The position numbers were made by a program, and so were the translations under genes. Positions 10,029 to 19,064 of a DNA stretch of 64,000 nt are shown here, one piece after another (the first letter of the stretch is position 1; each line of letters begins with the position of its first letter). The DNA is from Mycobacterium sp. SMC-8 (GTDB lineage: Bacteria; Actinomycetota; Actinomycetes; Mycobacteriales; Mycobacteriaceae), in contig NZ_CP079865.1 in assembly GCF_025263565.1 (NCBI RefSeq), forward strand, positions 3,472,001 to 3,536,000, written 5' to 3'. The notes beneath the pieces are model-generated. The model was given only the letters and a program-made list of their open reading frames with translations, ran no database searches and was not told where the DNA came from.

Positions 10029-10931
10029 TTAGTTCTGGGCCCCAGGGTTCTGGGCCTGGGGCTCGGCCAGTCGCACCATCCTGGTCGTCGAACTCTCGTC
10101 CAGCTCCACGACGTCGGATCTGGAGCGCAGGAAGTCGCTGAACGAGCGGTAGCCCAGCGACTTCTCACTGAACGAGGGATCCATGCGTTTCATCTGCGCC
10201 TTGACCGCCGAGTTGTGCAGCCAGTCGACATCGTCCTTCTCCAGCCCGATCCGCAGCGCGCGGGTCAGCAGCCCGGTGGCCGCCGCCTGCGGATCCGGCG
10301 TCTCAGGCTCCTCGGAGGTCTTGGCAGTTCCGGACCGTCTCCGCCGTGCCGGCGTCGTTTCGACTGCCGCCGGCTCGGGCGTGGGTATGCCGGGCAGCGC
10401 ATCGTAGGTGACGAACTCGTCGCATGCCGCGGCCAGCATGCGGCTCGACGAGCCGGCAACCCCGATGCCGACGACATAGCGGCCCAGGCGTTTACACCGC
10501 TGGGCGAGCGCGATGTAATCGGAGTCGCCGGCGACGATGACGACATGGGTCAGGTCGGGCAGGCGGAACATGTCCTCGACCGCGTCGACGGCCAGCCGGA
10601 TGTCGGCACCGTTCTTCCCGTAGGCCGCCGCCGGGAACAACTGGACGAGGTCGACCGCGCGACCGACCAGTTGGCCGCGGTAGCCGGCGTTGATGTCGGC
10701 CGACCAGTCGGCGTAGGCGCGCGTGAGCACCAGCGTCCCGAAAGACGAGGCGAAGTCGATGAGGGCGCCGACGTCGACGGTCGCGCGAGCCAGCCTGTCC
10801 GGCCCGTCGGCGGGCGGTTTGGCCTTGTCCTTCTGAAACGAGTTGCGGCCGTTGACCTGGTCGTACCGCGAGATGACGATGTTGTCGAAGTCGAGATACA
10901 CCGCGACGCGGGCGGCAACGGATTCGGTCAT
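10029..10931 (-). CDS. NYN-domain putative RNase with C-terminal LOTUS-like domain
   Basis: A 300-residue protein. The N-terminal NYN (PIN-like) domain begins VAVYLDFDNIVISRYD. It shows DIRLAVDAVEDMF and VVIVAGDSDYIALAQRCKRLGRYVVGIG, the acidic motifs that bind metal in NYN nucleases. A Pro/Thr/Ala-rich linker (about 195-225) leads to a C-terminal winged-helix region (about 225-285, LLTRALRIGLEKDDVDWLHNSAVK ... GYRSFSDFLR) resembling OST-HTH/LOTUS domains, which often bind RNA. The ATG at 10931 was chosen because the fold starts there; upstream sequence reads like the antisense of the cutinase gene. Predicted role: metal-dependent RNA cleavage or binding in the cytosol. Targets are unknown. 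Confidence 0.82.
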   Translation of the reverse strand: MTESVAARVAVYLDFDNIVISRYDQVNGRNSFQKDKAKPPADGPDRLARATVDVGALIDFASSFGTLVLTRAYADWSADINAGYRGQLVGRAVDLVQLFPAAAYGKNGADIRLAVDAVEDMFRLPDLTHVVIVAGDSDYIALAQRCKRLGRYVVGIGVAGSSSRMLAAACDEFVTYDALPGIPTPEPAAVETTPARRRRSGTAKTSEEPETPDPQAAATGLLTRALRIGLEKDDVDWLHNSAVKAQMKRMDPSFSEKSLGYRSFSDFLRSRSDVVELDESSTTRMVRLAEPQAQNPGAQN

Positions 10932-10965
10932 GGCCCCAGTTTTACCGACGGCCGGCCGAACGGTC

Positions 10966-11715
10966 TCAGTTTCCGGACGTCGCGGTCTCTGCCTGTGCAA
11001 CGGCCAGCTTGCTCGCGGCGAAATCGGCGGCCTGCACCACCAGACCGTCCGAGATGTAGCGGGCATGCGCGCCGATGTCGTTGCCCGTCGAGCACACGAA
11101 ATCGTTCGGCACACACAGTTCGATGGTCTTGGGTTCGTACAGCGTGCCGATCGTCACCGGCGGCTGCTGGATCGCGTCCATGAACCGTTCCGACGGCGCC
11201 CCCAGCAGCGCGACCGCCGCGACGTGGTCGGCGATGTCAGGCGGCATCGGCTCCGGAACCTCCGACACCGAGACGCCATCGGGAATCAATTCCGTTGTCA
11301 CAAAACCCATCACCGCCGCACCCTGCGAGTAACCGGCGAGCACCAGTTTGGTGTCGGGGCAGTCCATCGCCACCCGTTGCACGTGGGTGCTGGCGTCGGT
11401 GATGCCCTCGATGGCGGTGGGGAAGTCAGGACTGGCCGGATAGTCGACTGCGTACACCCCGACCGATTTGTCACCGACCCGGGCCGCAAGGTCGTCGACG
11501 AACGCCTGGCCCATGACGCCGAGGCCCGGCGCCTCGGTGGTGCCGCGGGCGAAGACGACCTCGACGTCCGGGCATCCAGGCGGCGGCAGAGCAGGCGGCG
11601 CGGGCGGTGCGGGCTGGGCAAAGGCTTGCGGCGCAAGGACAAGCGTGACGAATGAGCAGACCCCCGCGGCGAGTGCGGAACGTCCGATACCACTGAGACG
11701 ATCTGACAACCCCAC
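10966..11715 (-). CDS. Secreted cutinase-family esterase
   Basis: An exported serine esterase of the cutinase-like family, many members of which in mycobacteria act on lipids or polyesters. From GTG 11715 the protein (249 residues) begins MGLSDRLSGIGRSAL and has a clear signal peptide ending AFA before QPAPPAP. The catalytic Ser is in GYSQGAAVM. The Asp/His pair sits in the C-terminal block CSTGNDIGAHARYISDG, with cysteines positioned for family disulfides (CPDVEVVFARGTTE, MDCPDTKLV, ELCVPNDFVC). GTG 11751 is an alternative start. It lies 34 bases before the NYN gene on the same strand. Confidence 0.88.
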   Translation of the reverse strand: MGLSDRLSGIGRSALAAGVCSFVTLVLAPQAFAQPAPPAPPALPPPGCPDVEVVFARGTTEAPGLGVMGQAFVDDLAARVGDKSVGVYAVDYPASPDFPTAIEGITDASTHVQRVAMDCPDTKLVLAGYSQGAAVMGFVTTELIPDGVSVSEVPEPMPPDIADHVAAVALLGAPSERFMDAIQQPPVTIGTLYEPKTIELCVPNDFVCSTGNDIGAHARYISDGLVVQAADFAASKLAVAQAETATSGN

Positions 11716-11783
11716 GGTTCGTATGGTGACACAGATGCCGGCCGTCGGCACGCCCAGACATCCTCACGCTGCGGTGTGTCCGG

Positions 11784-12827
11784 TCAGTCGACGGGGTTGC
11801 TGCGGCCCACGATCAGTGGATCGGCGGGGGTGAACGGGAACCGCGGCAGGTCGTCGAGGTGTGTGTTGAACGCCGCCGCCAGCACTTCGCGGGAATAGGC
11901 GCTTGCCGATGCGCGGTAACCGATGTCGGCCGGGAACGGCTGATCGAAGAAGATCAGGAAGTGCCATTGGTCGGGGCCGGTGTTTTCGATGTGGTGCGGA
12001 TAGGCGCGTGGGATGAAGTACATGTCGCCGGCACCCATTGTCCAAGTGTCCAGTGTGCCATCGGGATTCATCACCGTCATACGGGCGTTGCCGTGCCTGA
12101 CGTAACCCATCTCGGCGGTGACCGGATGCCAGTGCGGTTCCCGCATCCCGTCCTCGGCCACCCGCAGCGAGTACATCGACATGTTCTTCAGTGCCGGCCA
12201 GAACTGGTCCCGTGCGAACCGCGCGTTTCCCGTCACGTAGTTCAGGCCCGGGGTCTGCGCTTCGATGTCGAACTTGTGCGGATCGCTGAAGTACGCGCAG
12301 GCGGGCACGTCGGGTGCGCCGATGCGCGCGGCGAGTTTGTGATCGGTGGTGTCGCGCCGGATCCTGGCCATGTCGGAGGCAGGCAGGTCGTAGGTGTTGC
12401 CGAGCACGGCGTCGGAGAAGGCTCCGAGGGTGGCGCCGAAGCCGAAATCTTCGGGCCGTTCGTGGCGGAAGGCGATGATGAACTCGGCGACGTCCTCGCC
12501 GATGTTCTCGATGTGGTGCAGCGACCCCGATGTGGCATGGAACATCTGACCGGCGGTCACTACGAAGGTCGCGAAGCGACTGTGGTCGTCGAGGATCGAC
12601 ACCAGCGCCGTGCCCGAGACGCAGTAGGTGAGTTCGTCGGCGTTGGCGTGCCAGTGCGGGGTGCGCATCGCCCCGGGGTTGAGCAGCACCCGCTTGATCG
12701 ACAGCCCGTTCAGAATTGGCAGATTGTCGGCGGTGACACGGCGCATGGAGCCCAGCTCGGACTCCTCGACGATCTCACCGTCGTGCAGGGAGGCGGTGTG
12801 GGTGCTGGGGATGATGGACGTCGGCAC
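11784..12827 (-). CDS. Bicupin protein, oxalate-decarboxylase-like
   Basis: A 347-residue two-cupin protein. Cupin 1 (about residues 40-140) has HWHANADELTYCVSG and a later His in SGSLHHIENIG. Cupin 2 (about 200-315) has HWHPVTAEMGYVRHG and YPHHIENTG. Both keep the HxH-x(4-5)-E and trailing His set that binds Mn or another divalent metal, as in oxalate decarboxylase/oxidase bicupins. There is no signal peptide. Substrate is not proven: the lid that separates decarboxylase from oxidase could not be judged by eye. Fourth gene from the right end of the minus-strand run 10029-13393 it is not; it lies second, 86 bases after the thioesterase gene and 68 bases before the cutinase. Confidence 0.8.
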   Translation of the reverse strand: MPTSIIPSTHTASLHDGEIVEESELGSMRRVTADNLPILNGLSIKRVLLNPGAMRTPHWHANADELTYCVSGTALVSILDDHSRFATFVVTAGQMFHATSGSLHHIENIGEDVAEFIIAFRHERPEDFGFGATLGAFSDAVLGNTYDLPASDMARIRRDTTDHKLAARIGAPDVPACAYFSDPHKFDIEAQTPGLNYVTGNARFARDQFWPALKNMSMYSLRVAEDGMREPHWHPVTAEMGYVRHGNARMTVMNPDGTLDTWTMGAGDMYFIPRAYPHHIENTGPDQWHFLIFFDQPFPADIGYRASASAYSREVLAAAFNTHLDDLPRFPFTPADPLIVGRSNPVD

Positions 12828-12913
12828 GGTGGTCTCCCTCGGCTGGCGAAGCTGGCGCAGTCCACTCTGCCCGGCAGGTAGGCCGGTGTCATTGTGGTTG
12901 GCGGTCGATCTCG

Positions 12914-13393
12914 CTACCTGCTGGCTGCAAGCCGTGACGCCTCCAGGCCGGCACGCACGTCATCCGGGATCGGTGTCGGGCCGGTGTCGTCGAGCAGCAC
13001 CAGCACCGTGTCGCAGAGGCTGATGCAGGCGCCGTCGAGGAACAGCGCGCTCGACGCCACGAACGAGGTGCGGCCGATATGCCCGACGCCGATCGCGGTC
13101 TGCAGCACCGCCGGCCACGGCGCCTCGCGCAGGTAGTGCACGACGATCGTCGACGTCACGAGGCGGTGCGCCCGGGTGGCCAGGTCGTAGGCCCCGGGGT
13201 AGACACATCGGTTGAACGTCGCCCTGGTGTTCTCGTGCAGCGATTCCAGCGCCACGTTGTTCAGGTGCCCGTTGGCGTCCATGTCACCGAACCGGGCCGC
13301 CGCCTCGCCGTGGACGGGATAGGTGGCGGCGTCCAACCGCGCGGGATGCGGTCGCGGCGCCGAGCTGATCAACGGGGGCGGTCCGGAATCCAT
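12914..13393 (-). CDS. Hotdog-fold acyl-CoA thioesterase
   Basis: A 159-residue protein of the 4-hydroxybenzoyl-CoA thioesterase/YbgC type. The signature FGDMDANGHLNN at about residues 35-46 carries the catalytic Asp and the start of the hot-dog helix. A second family block is TSTIVVHYLREAPWP at about 80-94. It should hydrolyse an acyl-CoA thioester in the cytosol; the acyl group is unknown. The ATG at 13393 was chosen because upstream codons run into the divergent gene (36-base gap). It is the first gene of a likely minus-strand group with the bicupin gene. Confidence 0.8.
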   Translation of the reverse strand: MDSGPPPLISSAPRPHPARLDAATYPVHGEAAARFGDMDANGHLNNVALESLHENTRATFNRCVYPGAYDLATRAHRLVTSTIVVHYLREAPWPAVLQTAIGVGHIGRTSFVASSALFLDGACISLCDTVLVLLDDTGPTPIPDDVRAGLEASRLAASR

Positions 13394-13429
13394 GCGGTCA
13401 ACGTAGCGTCGTGCGGCAGAATTGCGCCG

Positions 13430-14398
13430 GTGACGACGCCGCCGCAACCTCCCCGGCCACCCGACCGGCGGGGTCGGGCCCACCCGGGGACTGATCCGGT
13501 GACCCGGCGGCTGCCTCGTCCCGGTGCGCCCGACGCGCGCACGGAACGTCTGCGACCGCCGATGCGCGACACCGCGCCCACCGAGCGGATGCGGCGACCG
13601 GCGGCGCCCCCGCCGGACCGGCCGGTGCCGCCGCAATCGACGCCACCACATGCCGGCGAGCCCGCTCCGCGGCGTCGCACCGGGGTCACCCGTCGCAGCG
13701 GGCTGCTGCTCGGCGTCATCGTGGTGGCGGCGCTCGCAGGCGGCCTCGCCGGCGCCGAACTGTATGCGCGGCACCGCGCGGACGACGTGCTCGTCGGCAT
13801 CGCCGAATGCGTGGTGGAGGACGGCGCGAGGATCTCCTACGGGGTGAATCCGCCGTTCCTGTGGCAGCACCTCACCGGGCGCTACACCAACATCTCCGTG
13901 CACACCGCGGGGGACCGCGTGCAGTCCGCTGACGGCATGACCGCCGACGTCACCCTCGAAGACGTGCGGTTGCAGGACTCCGCAGACTCCAAAGGCACGA
14001 TCGGCTCCCTGTCGGCGACCCTGACGTGGCGCTCCGACGGCATCAGGGACACCGCGGTGGCGAACCTGCCCGCGGTGGGTGAGTTGATCACCGGGGTCCG
14101 CACCGACCCGGCCGCCGGGACCCTCGTCCTGGATGCGGGCGCCACCATGGTGACCGCCAAACCCGTTGTCACAGAAGGTGACCTGAACCTCGAGGTGGTC
14201 GCGGTCGACGGACCGTTCCCCAAGGACGTGGTGCAGGGCGCGCTTGACGACCTGACGAGGAAACTCAACGACAACTACCCGCTGGGCATTCACGCCGACA
14301 GCGTGCAGGTGACCGGCGCCGGGGTGGTCGGGACGTTCTCCAGCCAAGACGCGTCGATTCCGCGGGAAGACGCCAACGCCTGCTTCGCTCCGCTGTGA
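13430..14398 (+). CDS. LmeA-like (DUF2993) exported phospholipid-binding protein
   Basis: A 322-residue envelope protein of the DUF2993 family. M. tuberculosis LmeA (Rv0817c) of this family binds phosphatidylinositides and is needed for lipomannan elongation. The N-terminal 85 residues are Pro/Arg-rich and probably cytoplasmic, with a single membrane anchor at about 88-108 (SGLLLGVIVVAALAGGLAGA). The remaining extracellular domain shows the family pattern ISYGVNPPFLWQHLTGRYTNISV and the C-terminal YPLGIHADSVQVTGAGVVGTF. The GTG at 13430 was chosen because it begins a Pro-rich leader and sits just after the divergent thioesterase start. The exact start is uncertain. Confidence 0.78.
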   Translation: MTTPPQPPRPPDRRGRAHPGTDPVTRRLPRPGAPDARTERLRPPMRDTAPTERMRRPAAPPPDRPVPPQSTPPHAGEPAPRRRTGVTRRSGLLLGVIVVAALAGGLAGAELYARHRADDVLVGIAECVVEDGARISYGVNPPFLWQHLTGRYTNISVHTAGDRVQSADGMTADVTLEDVRLQDSADSKGTIGSLSATLTWRSDGIRDTAVANLPAVGELITGVRTDPAAGTLVLDAGATMVTAKPVVTEGDLNLEVVAVDGPFPKDVVQGALDDLTRKLNDNYPLGIHADSVQVTGAGVVGTFSSQDASIPREDANACFAPL

Positions 14399-14473
14399 CG
14401 CATCGTTCACGGCTGTAACAACGTGAAGAAGGTGGGACGGGTCGGCGTCCGAGTATCTTTCCGGTCGGTGGTG

Positions 14474-15313
14474 TCAATCCTGAATCGCCTTGGCGACCGC
14501 CACATACCTGGTCGTGAAATCCGCGGCTTGATGCCGGTGTCCCATCAGCGCACGGGTGACGGTGCACACCACGCGGATCAGCGTCCAGGCCCTGGCGCGG
14601 TCCTCATCGAGCCCCGCAGCCTCGACGAGGGTGTAGAAGCGGCGACGCACGCCGTCCCGGGCATCCTGAGCCAGCTCGTCCCACCGGTGCCACAGCATCG
14701 GGGCCAACTCGTAGTGGGGGTCCCCGTTCAGCGGCTGCGGCGAGATCGCCAGCCAGGGCTCGCGATCGGAGGCGAGAATGTTGCCGGAATACAGATCTCC
14801 GTGCAGGACCACCGAATCGTCTGTCTCGACGGTCAATTCGCGACCCAGGACGGTGGCCTGCTCCACCAGGCGGTGCGGAATAGGGGCGCTGCGCGGCAAC
14901 CCGCCCGCGACCTCGATCCACTGCGCCACCCGCGCGCGCAGCGACGGCAACTGCGGCATCGGCGGCACGTGCAGGCGAGCGTAGAGGCCGGCGACGACCT
15001 CACAGGCCTCGGTGTCCGGTCGACCTGTCAATGCCTGTGGTTGCAGCCTCTCCAGTAGCACGGCCCGCCGAGGAGGGTCGGCGCGCAGCAGCCGCACCGC
15101 TGCGTGCCCCGCCCAGCGGCGCAGCACGAGATGCTCGTGCTCGCTCGGGGCGTCCGGCGCCCTGACCTTCAGCACGGCGGGAAGATCGCCGTCGGTGCGG
15201 ACCGGTGCCACCAGAGATTCCGTGCCTTCGCGTACCGGCCCGTCGAGCCTGAGACTCCACCGGTCCATGCACTCATGCAGCGTGCCGGTCAGATCGCGGG
15301 ACGGTGAAGTCAT
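14474..15313 (-). CDS. Streptomycin-kinase-like (APH(6)/hydroxyurea family) protein with altered metal-site residue
   Basis: A 279-residue protein of the aminoglycoside/hydroxyurea kinase family, whose characterised members phosphorylate streptomycin at the 6-OH. The catalytic loop is intact: SVVLHGDLYSGNILAS at about residue 165-180, with catalytic Asp and metal-binding Asn. The following motif usually reads IDPKP, whose Asp is the DFG-like magnesium ligand. Here it reads ISPQPLNGDPHYELAP, with Ser encoded by TCG at that place. Activity may therefore be weak, altered or lost. It lies 18 bases after the LLM oxidoreductase on the same strand and is probably co-transcribed. True resistance function is unproven. 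Confidence 0.78.
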   Translation of the reverse strand: MTSPSRDLTGTLHECMDRWSLRLDGPVREGTESLVAPVRTDGDLPAVLKVRAPDAPSEHEHLVLRRWAGHAAVRLLRADPPRRAVLLERLQPQALTGRPDTEACEVVAGLYARLHVPPMPQLPSLRARVAQWIEVAGGLPRSAPIPHRLVEQATVLGRELTVETDDSVVLHGDLYSGNILASDREPWLAISPQPLNGDPHYELAPMLWHRWDELAQDARDGVRRRFYTLVEAAGLDEDRARAWTLIRVVCTVTRALMGHRHQAADFTTRYVAVAKAIQD

Positions 15314-15331
15314 CGGTTGTGTGGTGGCAGT

Positions 15332-16495
15332 TCAATTCACCGCAGAATGCCTGGCCTGCTGTTCGGCGGCATGATCCTCGATCGCCTTGCCGATCGCGTG
15401 GGCGGCCTGGTCGACGAACGTGCGGCCGCTGCCGGTGACCCAGTCGCGGGACGCGGCGGGTGCGGCGAGCTGCCCGGTGAAGTGCGGGATCACGTACTGC
15501 GCGAACAGTTCATAGCTGTGCAGCTTCGCCGCGGGAGGCGCCCAGTCGTGGTCGAAAAGCAGGAACGCACCGAAGCCGCCGTTGCTCGCCTCGACCAGTT
15601 CCTCGATCTTGGCGATCGCATCCTCCGGTGTGCCGATCACCGCGAAACCGGTCGCGTGATTGTTCGCGATGATCTCGGCGGGCGTGTCACCCTGCACCGG
15701 GCCTGCCGGCAGAATGTGCGAGAAGTACTGCGAGAACGCGGCGATGCCGTACTCGACGTCGCGCTCGGCCTGCTCGCGCGTCTCGGCGAGGTGCATGGGA
15801 CCGACCAGCCGCCACTTCGACCGGTCCGCCACATGCCCGTGCTCCCGCGCGACCTCTTCCCACGTGCTCCAATGCTGGGCCAGCAGATCCATGCCCTGCT
15901 TGGCGGTGGCCGCGATCGAGAGCATGCCGACGCCGTGCCGGCCGGCCCCGCGTGGACCGGTGGGGGAGAAGGACGCCGCAACGGCCACGTCGAAACACGG
16001 TTCGCTGTACGGCGTCAGTTGCAGGCGCGCATCCTGCAGTGTGAAGCCGTCGGTGTGCATCGTGACGGTCTCGCCCCGCAGCAGTCGCATGATCGCGTCC
16101 AGGCACTGCTCCATCCGGGGCCGCTGCTCGTCGGCAGGAATCCCGAGCATGTGCGCATCCGAGGTGAGCTGACCGGGTCCGCAACCCAGCATCACCCGGC
16201 CCCTGGTCAGATGGTCGAGAAGCACCATGCGGTCGGCGAGCAACAGCGGGTGGTGGTAGGGCAGCGAGCTGACACCGGTACCGAGCTTGATGTGCCTCGT
16301 GCGCTCGGCCGCGACGCCGATGAACACCTCGGGGGAGGCGATGATCTCGAAGCCGGCCGAGTGGTGCTCACCCACCCAGGCTTCGTGGAAGCCGAGGCGG
16401 TCCATGGCCACGATGAGGTCGAGGTCCCGTTCCAGGGCGAGGGTGGGGTTCTGTCCGACGGGATGGAACGGGGCCATGAAGTTTCCGAAACGCAT
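15332..16495 (-). CDS. LLM-class flavin-dependent oxidoreductase
   Basis: A 387-residue luciferase-like monooxygenase (TIM-barrel) protein starting MRFGNFMAPFHPVGQNPT. Typical family blocks are DRLGFHEAWVGEHHSAGFEI (residues about 32-51), RTRHIKLGTGVSSLPYHHPLLLADRMVLLDHLTRGR and CGPGQLTSDAHMLG. It resembles the FMN two-component group more than the F420 group, but the cofactor cannot be fixed from sequence. The ATG at 16495 was chosen because the conserved N-terminal strand starts there. It is divergent from an amino-acid permease across 187 bp and probably co-transcribed with the downstream kinase-like gene. Substrate unknown. Confidence 0.82.
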   Translation of the reverse strand: MRFGNFMAPFHPVGQNPTLALERDLDLIVAMDRLGFHEAWVGEHHSAGFEIIASPEVFIGVAAERTRHIKLGTGVSSLPYHHPLLLADRMVLLDHLTRGRVMLGCGPGQLTSDAHMLGIPADEQRPRMEQCLDAIMRLLRGETVTMHTDGFTLQDARLQLTPYSEPCFDVAVAASFSPTGPRGAGRHGVGMLSIAATAKQGMDLLAQHWSTWEEVAREHGHVADRSKWRLVGPMHLAETREQAERDVEYGIAAFSQYFSHILPAGPVQGDTPAEIIANNHATGFAVIGTPEDAIAKIEELVEASNGGFGAFLLFDHDWAPPAAKLHSYELFAQYVIPHFTGQLAAPAASRDWVTGSGRTFVDQAAHAIGKAIEDHAAEQQARHSAVN

Positions 16496-16682
16496 CGGGC
16501 CATTCTGTCGGTCGCGGCGGTCGCCCAGGTGACTTTCGGCGGTCCGCGCTGGGAGTTCGCCGATGCGGCGCTGTACTGCCTGGGCAGCCGCCTCGGCCGA
16601 GTCGTGGTGTCGATGTCGCGGTTCGGGGTACATGGCTCTACGCCCGTCAGGGGGTGCATCACCGACAAGGGGGAGCCGATTC

Positions 16683-18026
16683 ATGTCGTCTGACACCGCG
16701 GCGGCGAGCGTCGCGCCGACCAAGCTGGCGCGCAAGATCACTGGTCCGCTGCTGTTCCTGTTCATCCTCGGCGACGTGCTCGGTGCCGGCGTCTACGCGC
16801 TGATGGGGGAGTTGGCCGGCGAGGTCGGCGGGGTGTTGTGGGCGCCGTTGACGGTCGCGATGCTACTGGCGTTGCTCACCGCGGGCTCCTATGCCGAGCT
16901 GGTGACGAAGTATCCGCGTGCCGGCGGAGCGGCGGTGTTCGCCGAGCGAGCCTTCGGACGACCGCTCGTCTCCTTCCTGGTGGGGTTCTGCATGCTGGCT
17001 GCGGGCGTGACCAGCGCCGCCGGGCTGGCGCTGGCCTTCTCCGGCGACTACCTCGCCACGTTCATCGACGTTCCCGTGATCCCCGCCGCATTGGTCTTCC
17101 TGGCCCTGGTCGCCTGCCTCAACGCACGCGGTATCAGCGAATCGCTGAAGACCAACGTCGTGATGACGGCCATCGAGCTGACGGGTCTGGTCATCGTGAT
17201 CGCGGTGGTGGCGGTGATGCTGGGCCGTGGCGACGGCGACATCAGCCGCGCCGGCGCGTTTCCCGACGGCGTTTCACCCGGCCTGGCCGTCCTCGGCGGC
17301 GCAATCCTGGCGTACTACTCCTTCGTCGGCTTCGAGACCTCCGCCAACGTCGTCGAGGAGATCAAGAACCCGCGCAGGGTGTACCCGACCGCACTGTTCG
17401 GCGCGCTGATCACCGCGGGCGTGGTGTATGCACTCGTCGGGCTGGCCAGCGCGATCGCGCTGCCCGCCGACGAGCTCTCGCAGTCCTCGGGCCCGCTGCT
17501 CGACGTGGTGTCGGCGTCGGGAGTCGGGGTGCCGGACTGGCTGTTCAGCCTGATCGCGTTGATCGCGGTCGCCAATGGGGCGCTGCTGACCATGATCATG
17601 TCCAGCCGGCTGGCGTTCGGGATGGCCGAGCAAGGTCTGCTCCCGCACGTGCTGTCCCGGGTGCTGCCCCGCCGCCGCACACCGTGGGTCGCGATCATCG
17701 CGACGACGGTGGCGTCCATGCTCCTGACGTTGGTCGGCGACCTGTCCACGCTGGCCGAGACCGTGGTGCTGCTCCTGCTGTTCGTGTTCCTCGCGGCCAA
17801 CGTCTCGGTGCTGGTGTTGCGCCGGGATCATGTTGAACACGAACACTTCCGGGCCGCGACGTTCGTGCCGGTGCTCGGCGTCGGCTCGTGCATCGTTCTG
17901 ATGACTCAGCAGAGCGCCAAGGTGTGGTTGCTCGCCGGTCTGCTGTTGCTGGCCGGTGTGGTGCTGCACTTCGTCAGCGAGCGGTTCTCCGGACCGCGTT
18001 CACGCGACGGCGCGGAACACCGCTGA
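16683..18026 (+). CDS. APC-family amino-acid/polyamine permease
   Basis: A 447-residue integral membrane protein with about 12 hydrophobic helices. The first helix holds the APC substrate-binding glycines (LFLFILGDVLGAGVYALMGE). Further family stretches are YAELVTKYPRAGGAAVFAERAFG and SFVGFETSANVVEEIKNPRR. It imports or exchanges amino acids or amines across the cytoplasmic membrane; the substrate is unknown. ATG 16683 has GGGGGAG upstream. No regulator or enzyme next to it hints at the substrate. Confidence 0.88.
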   Translation: MSSDTAAASVAPTKLARKITGPLLFLFILGDVLGAGVYALMGELAGEVGGVLWAPLTVAMLLALLTAGSYAELVTKYPRAGGAAVFAERAFGRPLVSFLVGFCMLAAGVTSAAGLALAFSGDYLATFIDVPVIPAALVFLALVACLNARGISESLKTNVVMTAIELTGLVIVIAVVAVMLGRGDGDISRAGAFPDGVSPGLAVLGGAILAYYSFVGFETSANVVEEIKNPRRVYPTALFGALITAGVVYALVGLASAIALPADELSQSSGPLLDVVSASGVGVPDWLFSLIALIAVANGALLTMIMSSRLAFGMAEQGLLPHVLSRVLPRRRTPWVAIIATTVASMLLTLVGDLSTLAETVVLLLLFVFLAANVSVLVLRRDHVEHEHFRAATFVPVLGVGSCIVLMTQQSAKVWLLAGLLLLAGVVLHFVSERFSGPRSRDGAEHR

Positions 18027-18063
18027 GTCCAACAGATCGGCTACCGGAGTGGCAATCGCCGTG

Positions 18064-18918
18064 TCAGCGCTTGGTCGCGGTCACCAGGAGGTACTCGGCC
18101 TCGTAGGCGGTGCTGCCCGGGTCGGTGGAGCCGTTCCACTTCTCCAGGAAGGCCAGGAAATCGCGGTCGAGAGCGGCCAACCGTTCGGGATCCTGTGCGT
18201 TGAACCGGTACGCCGCAATGGTGGGGCCGTAGTGCGACTTCCAGTACTCGCGGAACTCCAGCGGCGTCGCGCAGTGATCCATCACTACCGTCCGGCGCTG
18301 CATGGTCAGGTCGGAAACCTTGTCGCCGAACAGCTCCCGGACGTGGTCCTCGCTACCCCACAACGGTGCCGGGCTCGCCCCGGGCGGCGGCGGGGGAGCA
18401 TAGGGCTTCATGGTGGCGAACAGATTGCCGATGAAACCCTCGGGCGTCCAGTTGATCAGACCGATGTTTCCACCGGGCCGGGTGACCCGGATCAGTTCGT
18501 CGGCGGTCGCCTGATGATGCGGGGCGAACATCGCGCCCACGCAGGACATCACGACGTCGAAGTCGTTGTCGGCGAACGGCATAGCCTCGGCGTCGGCCTC
18601 CACCCAGTCGAGCTGCACGCCGCGGTCGGCGGCGATCGCGCGCCCGGCGTCGAACAGTTCCGGGGTGAGGTCTGAGGCGACGACGGTGGCGCCGGCCGAA
18701 GCGGCCGGGATGGCCGCATTGCCCGACCCCGCCGCGACATCGAGCACTCGTTGCCCTGCGCCGATGCCGCAGGCCTCGACCAGCCGCGTGCCCAGGGTGG
18801 GGATCAGGTCCGCGGCTACGGCGGGATAGTCACCCGATGCCCACAGCGCACGATGTTTGGCTTTCAGTTGACGATCGGCGTCGGGATCGCTCGCCACGCC
18901 GGCGTTAGCAGAGGTCAT
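18064..18918 (-). CDS. Class I SAM-dependent methyltransferase
   Basis: A 284-residue cytosolic methyltransferase. Motif I is VLDVAAGSGNAAIPAA (about residues 58-73), motif II VVASDLTPELF, and an acidic loop VEADAEAMPFADNDFDVVMSCVGAMFAPHH with motif IV follows. RVTRPGGNIGLINW is the post-motif strand. The C-terminal half (about 150-284) has SHYGPTIAAY and KWNGSTDPGSTAYEAEYLLVTATK, a layout seen in many actinobacterial small-molecule methyltransferases. Substrate unknown. The ATG at 18918 (MTSANAGVASDP) was chosen; the longer upstream reading looks non-coding. It is convergent with the permease gene across 37 bp. Confidence 0.83.
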   Translation of the reverse strand: MTSANAGVASDPDADRQLKAKHRALWASGDYPAVAADLIPTLGTRLVEACGIGAGQRVLDVAAGSGNAAIPAASAGATVVASDLTPELFDAGRAIAADRGVQLDWVEADAEAMPFADNDFDVVMSCVGAMFAPHHQATADELIRVTRPGGNIGLINWTPEGFIGNLFATMKPYAPPPPPGASPAPLWGSEDHVRELFGDKVSDLTMQRRTVVMDHCATPLEFREYWKSHYGPTIAAYRFNAQDPERLAALDRDFLAFLEKWNGSTDPGSTAYEAEYLLVTATKR

Positions 18919-19064
18919 GGTGTCCTCGAATCTGTCGGTGGGTACCGCGGCCGCTGACCGACCGGCTACCCAAACGGTCGCGGGCCGACGGCCTGCCGAC
19001 ATCGGGAGCGACCACCCATTTTTCGTCTGTTCGTCCGGCACCACCGCACCACCACACCACCTCC

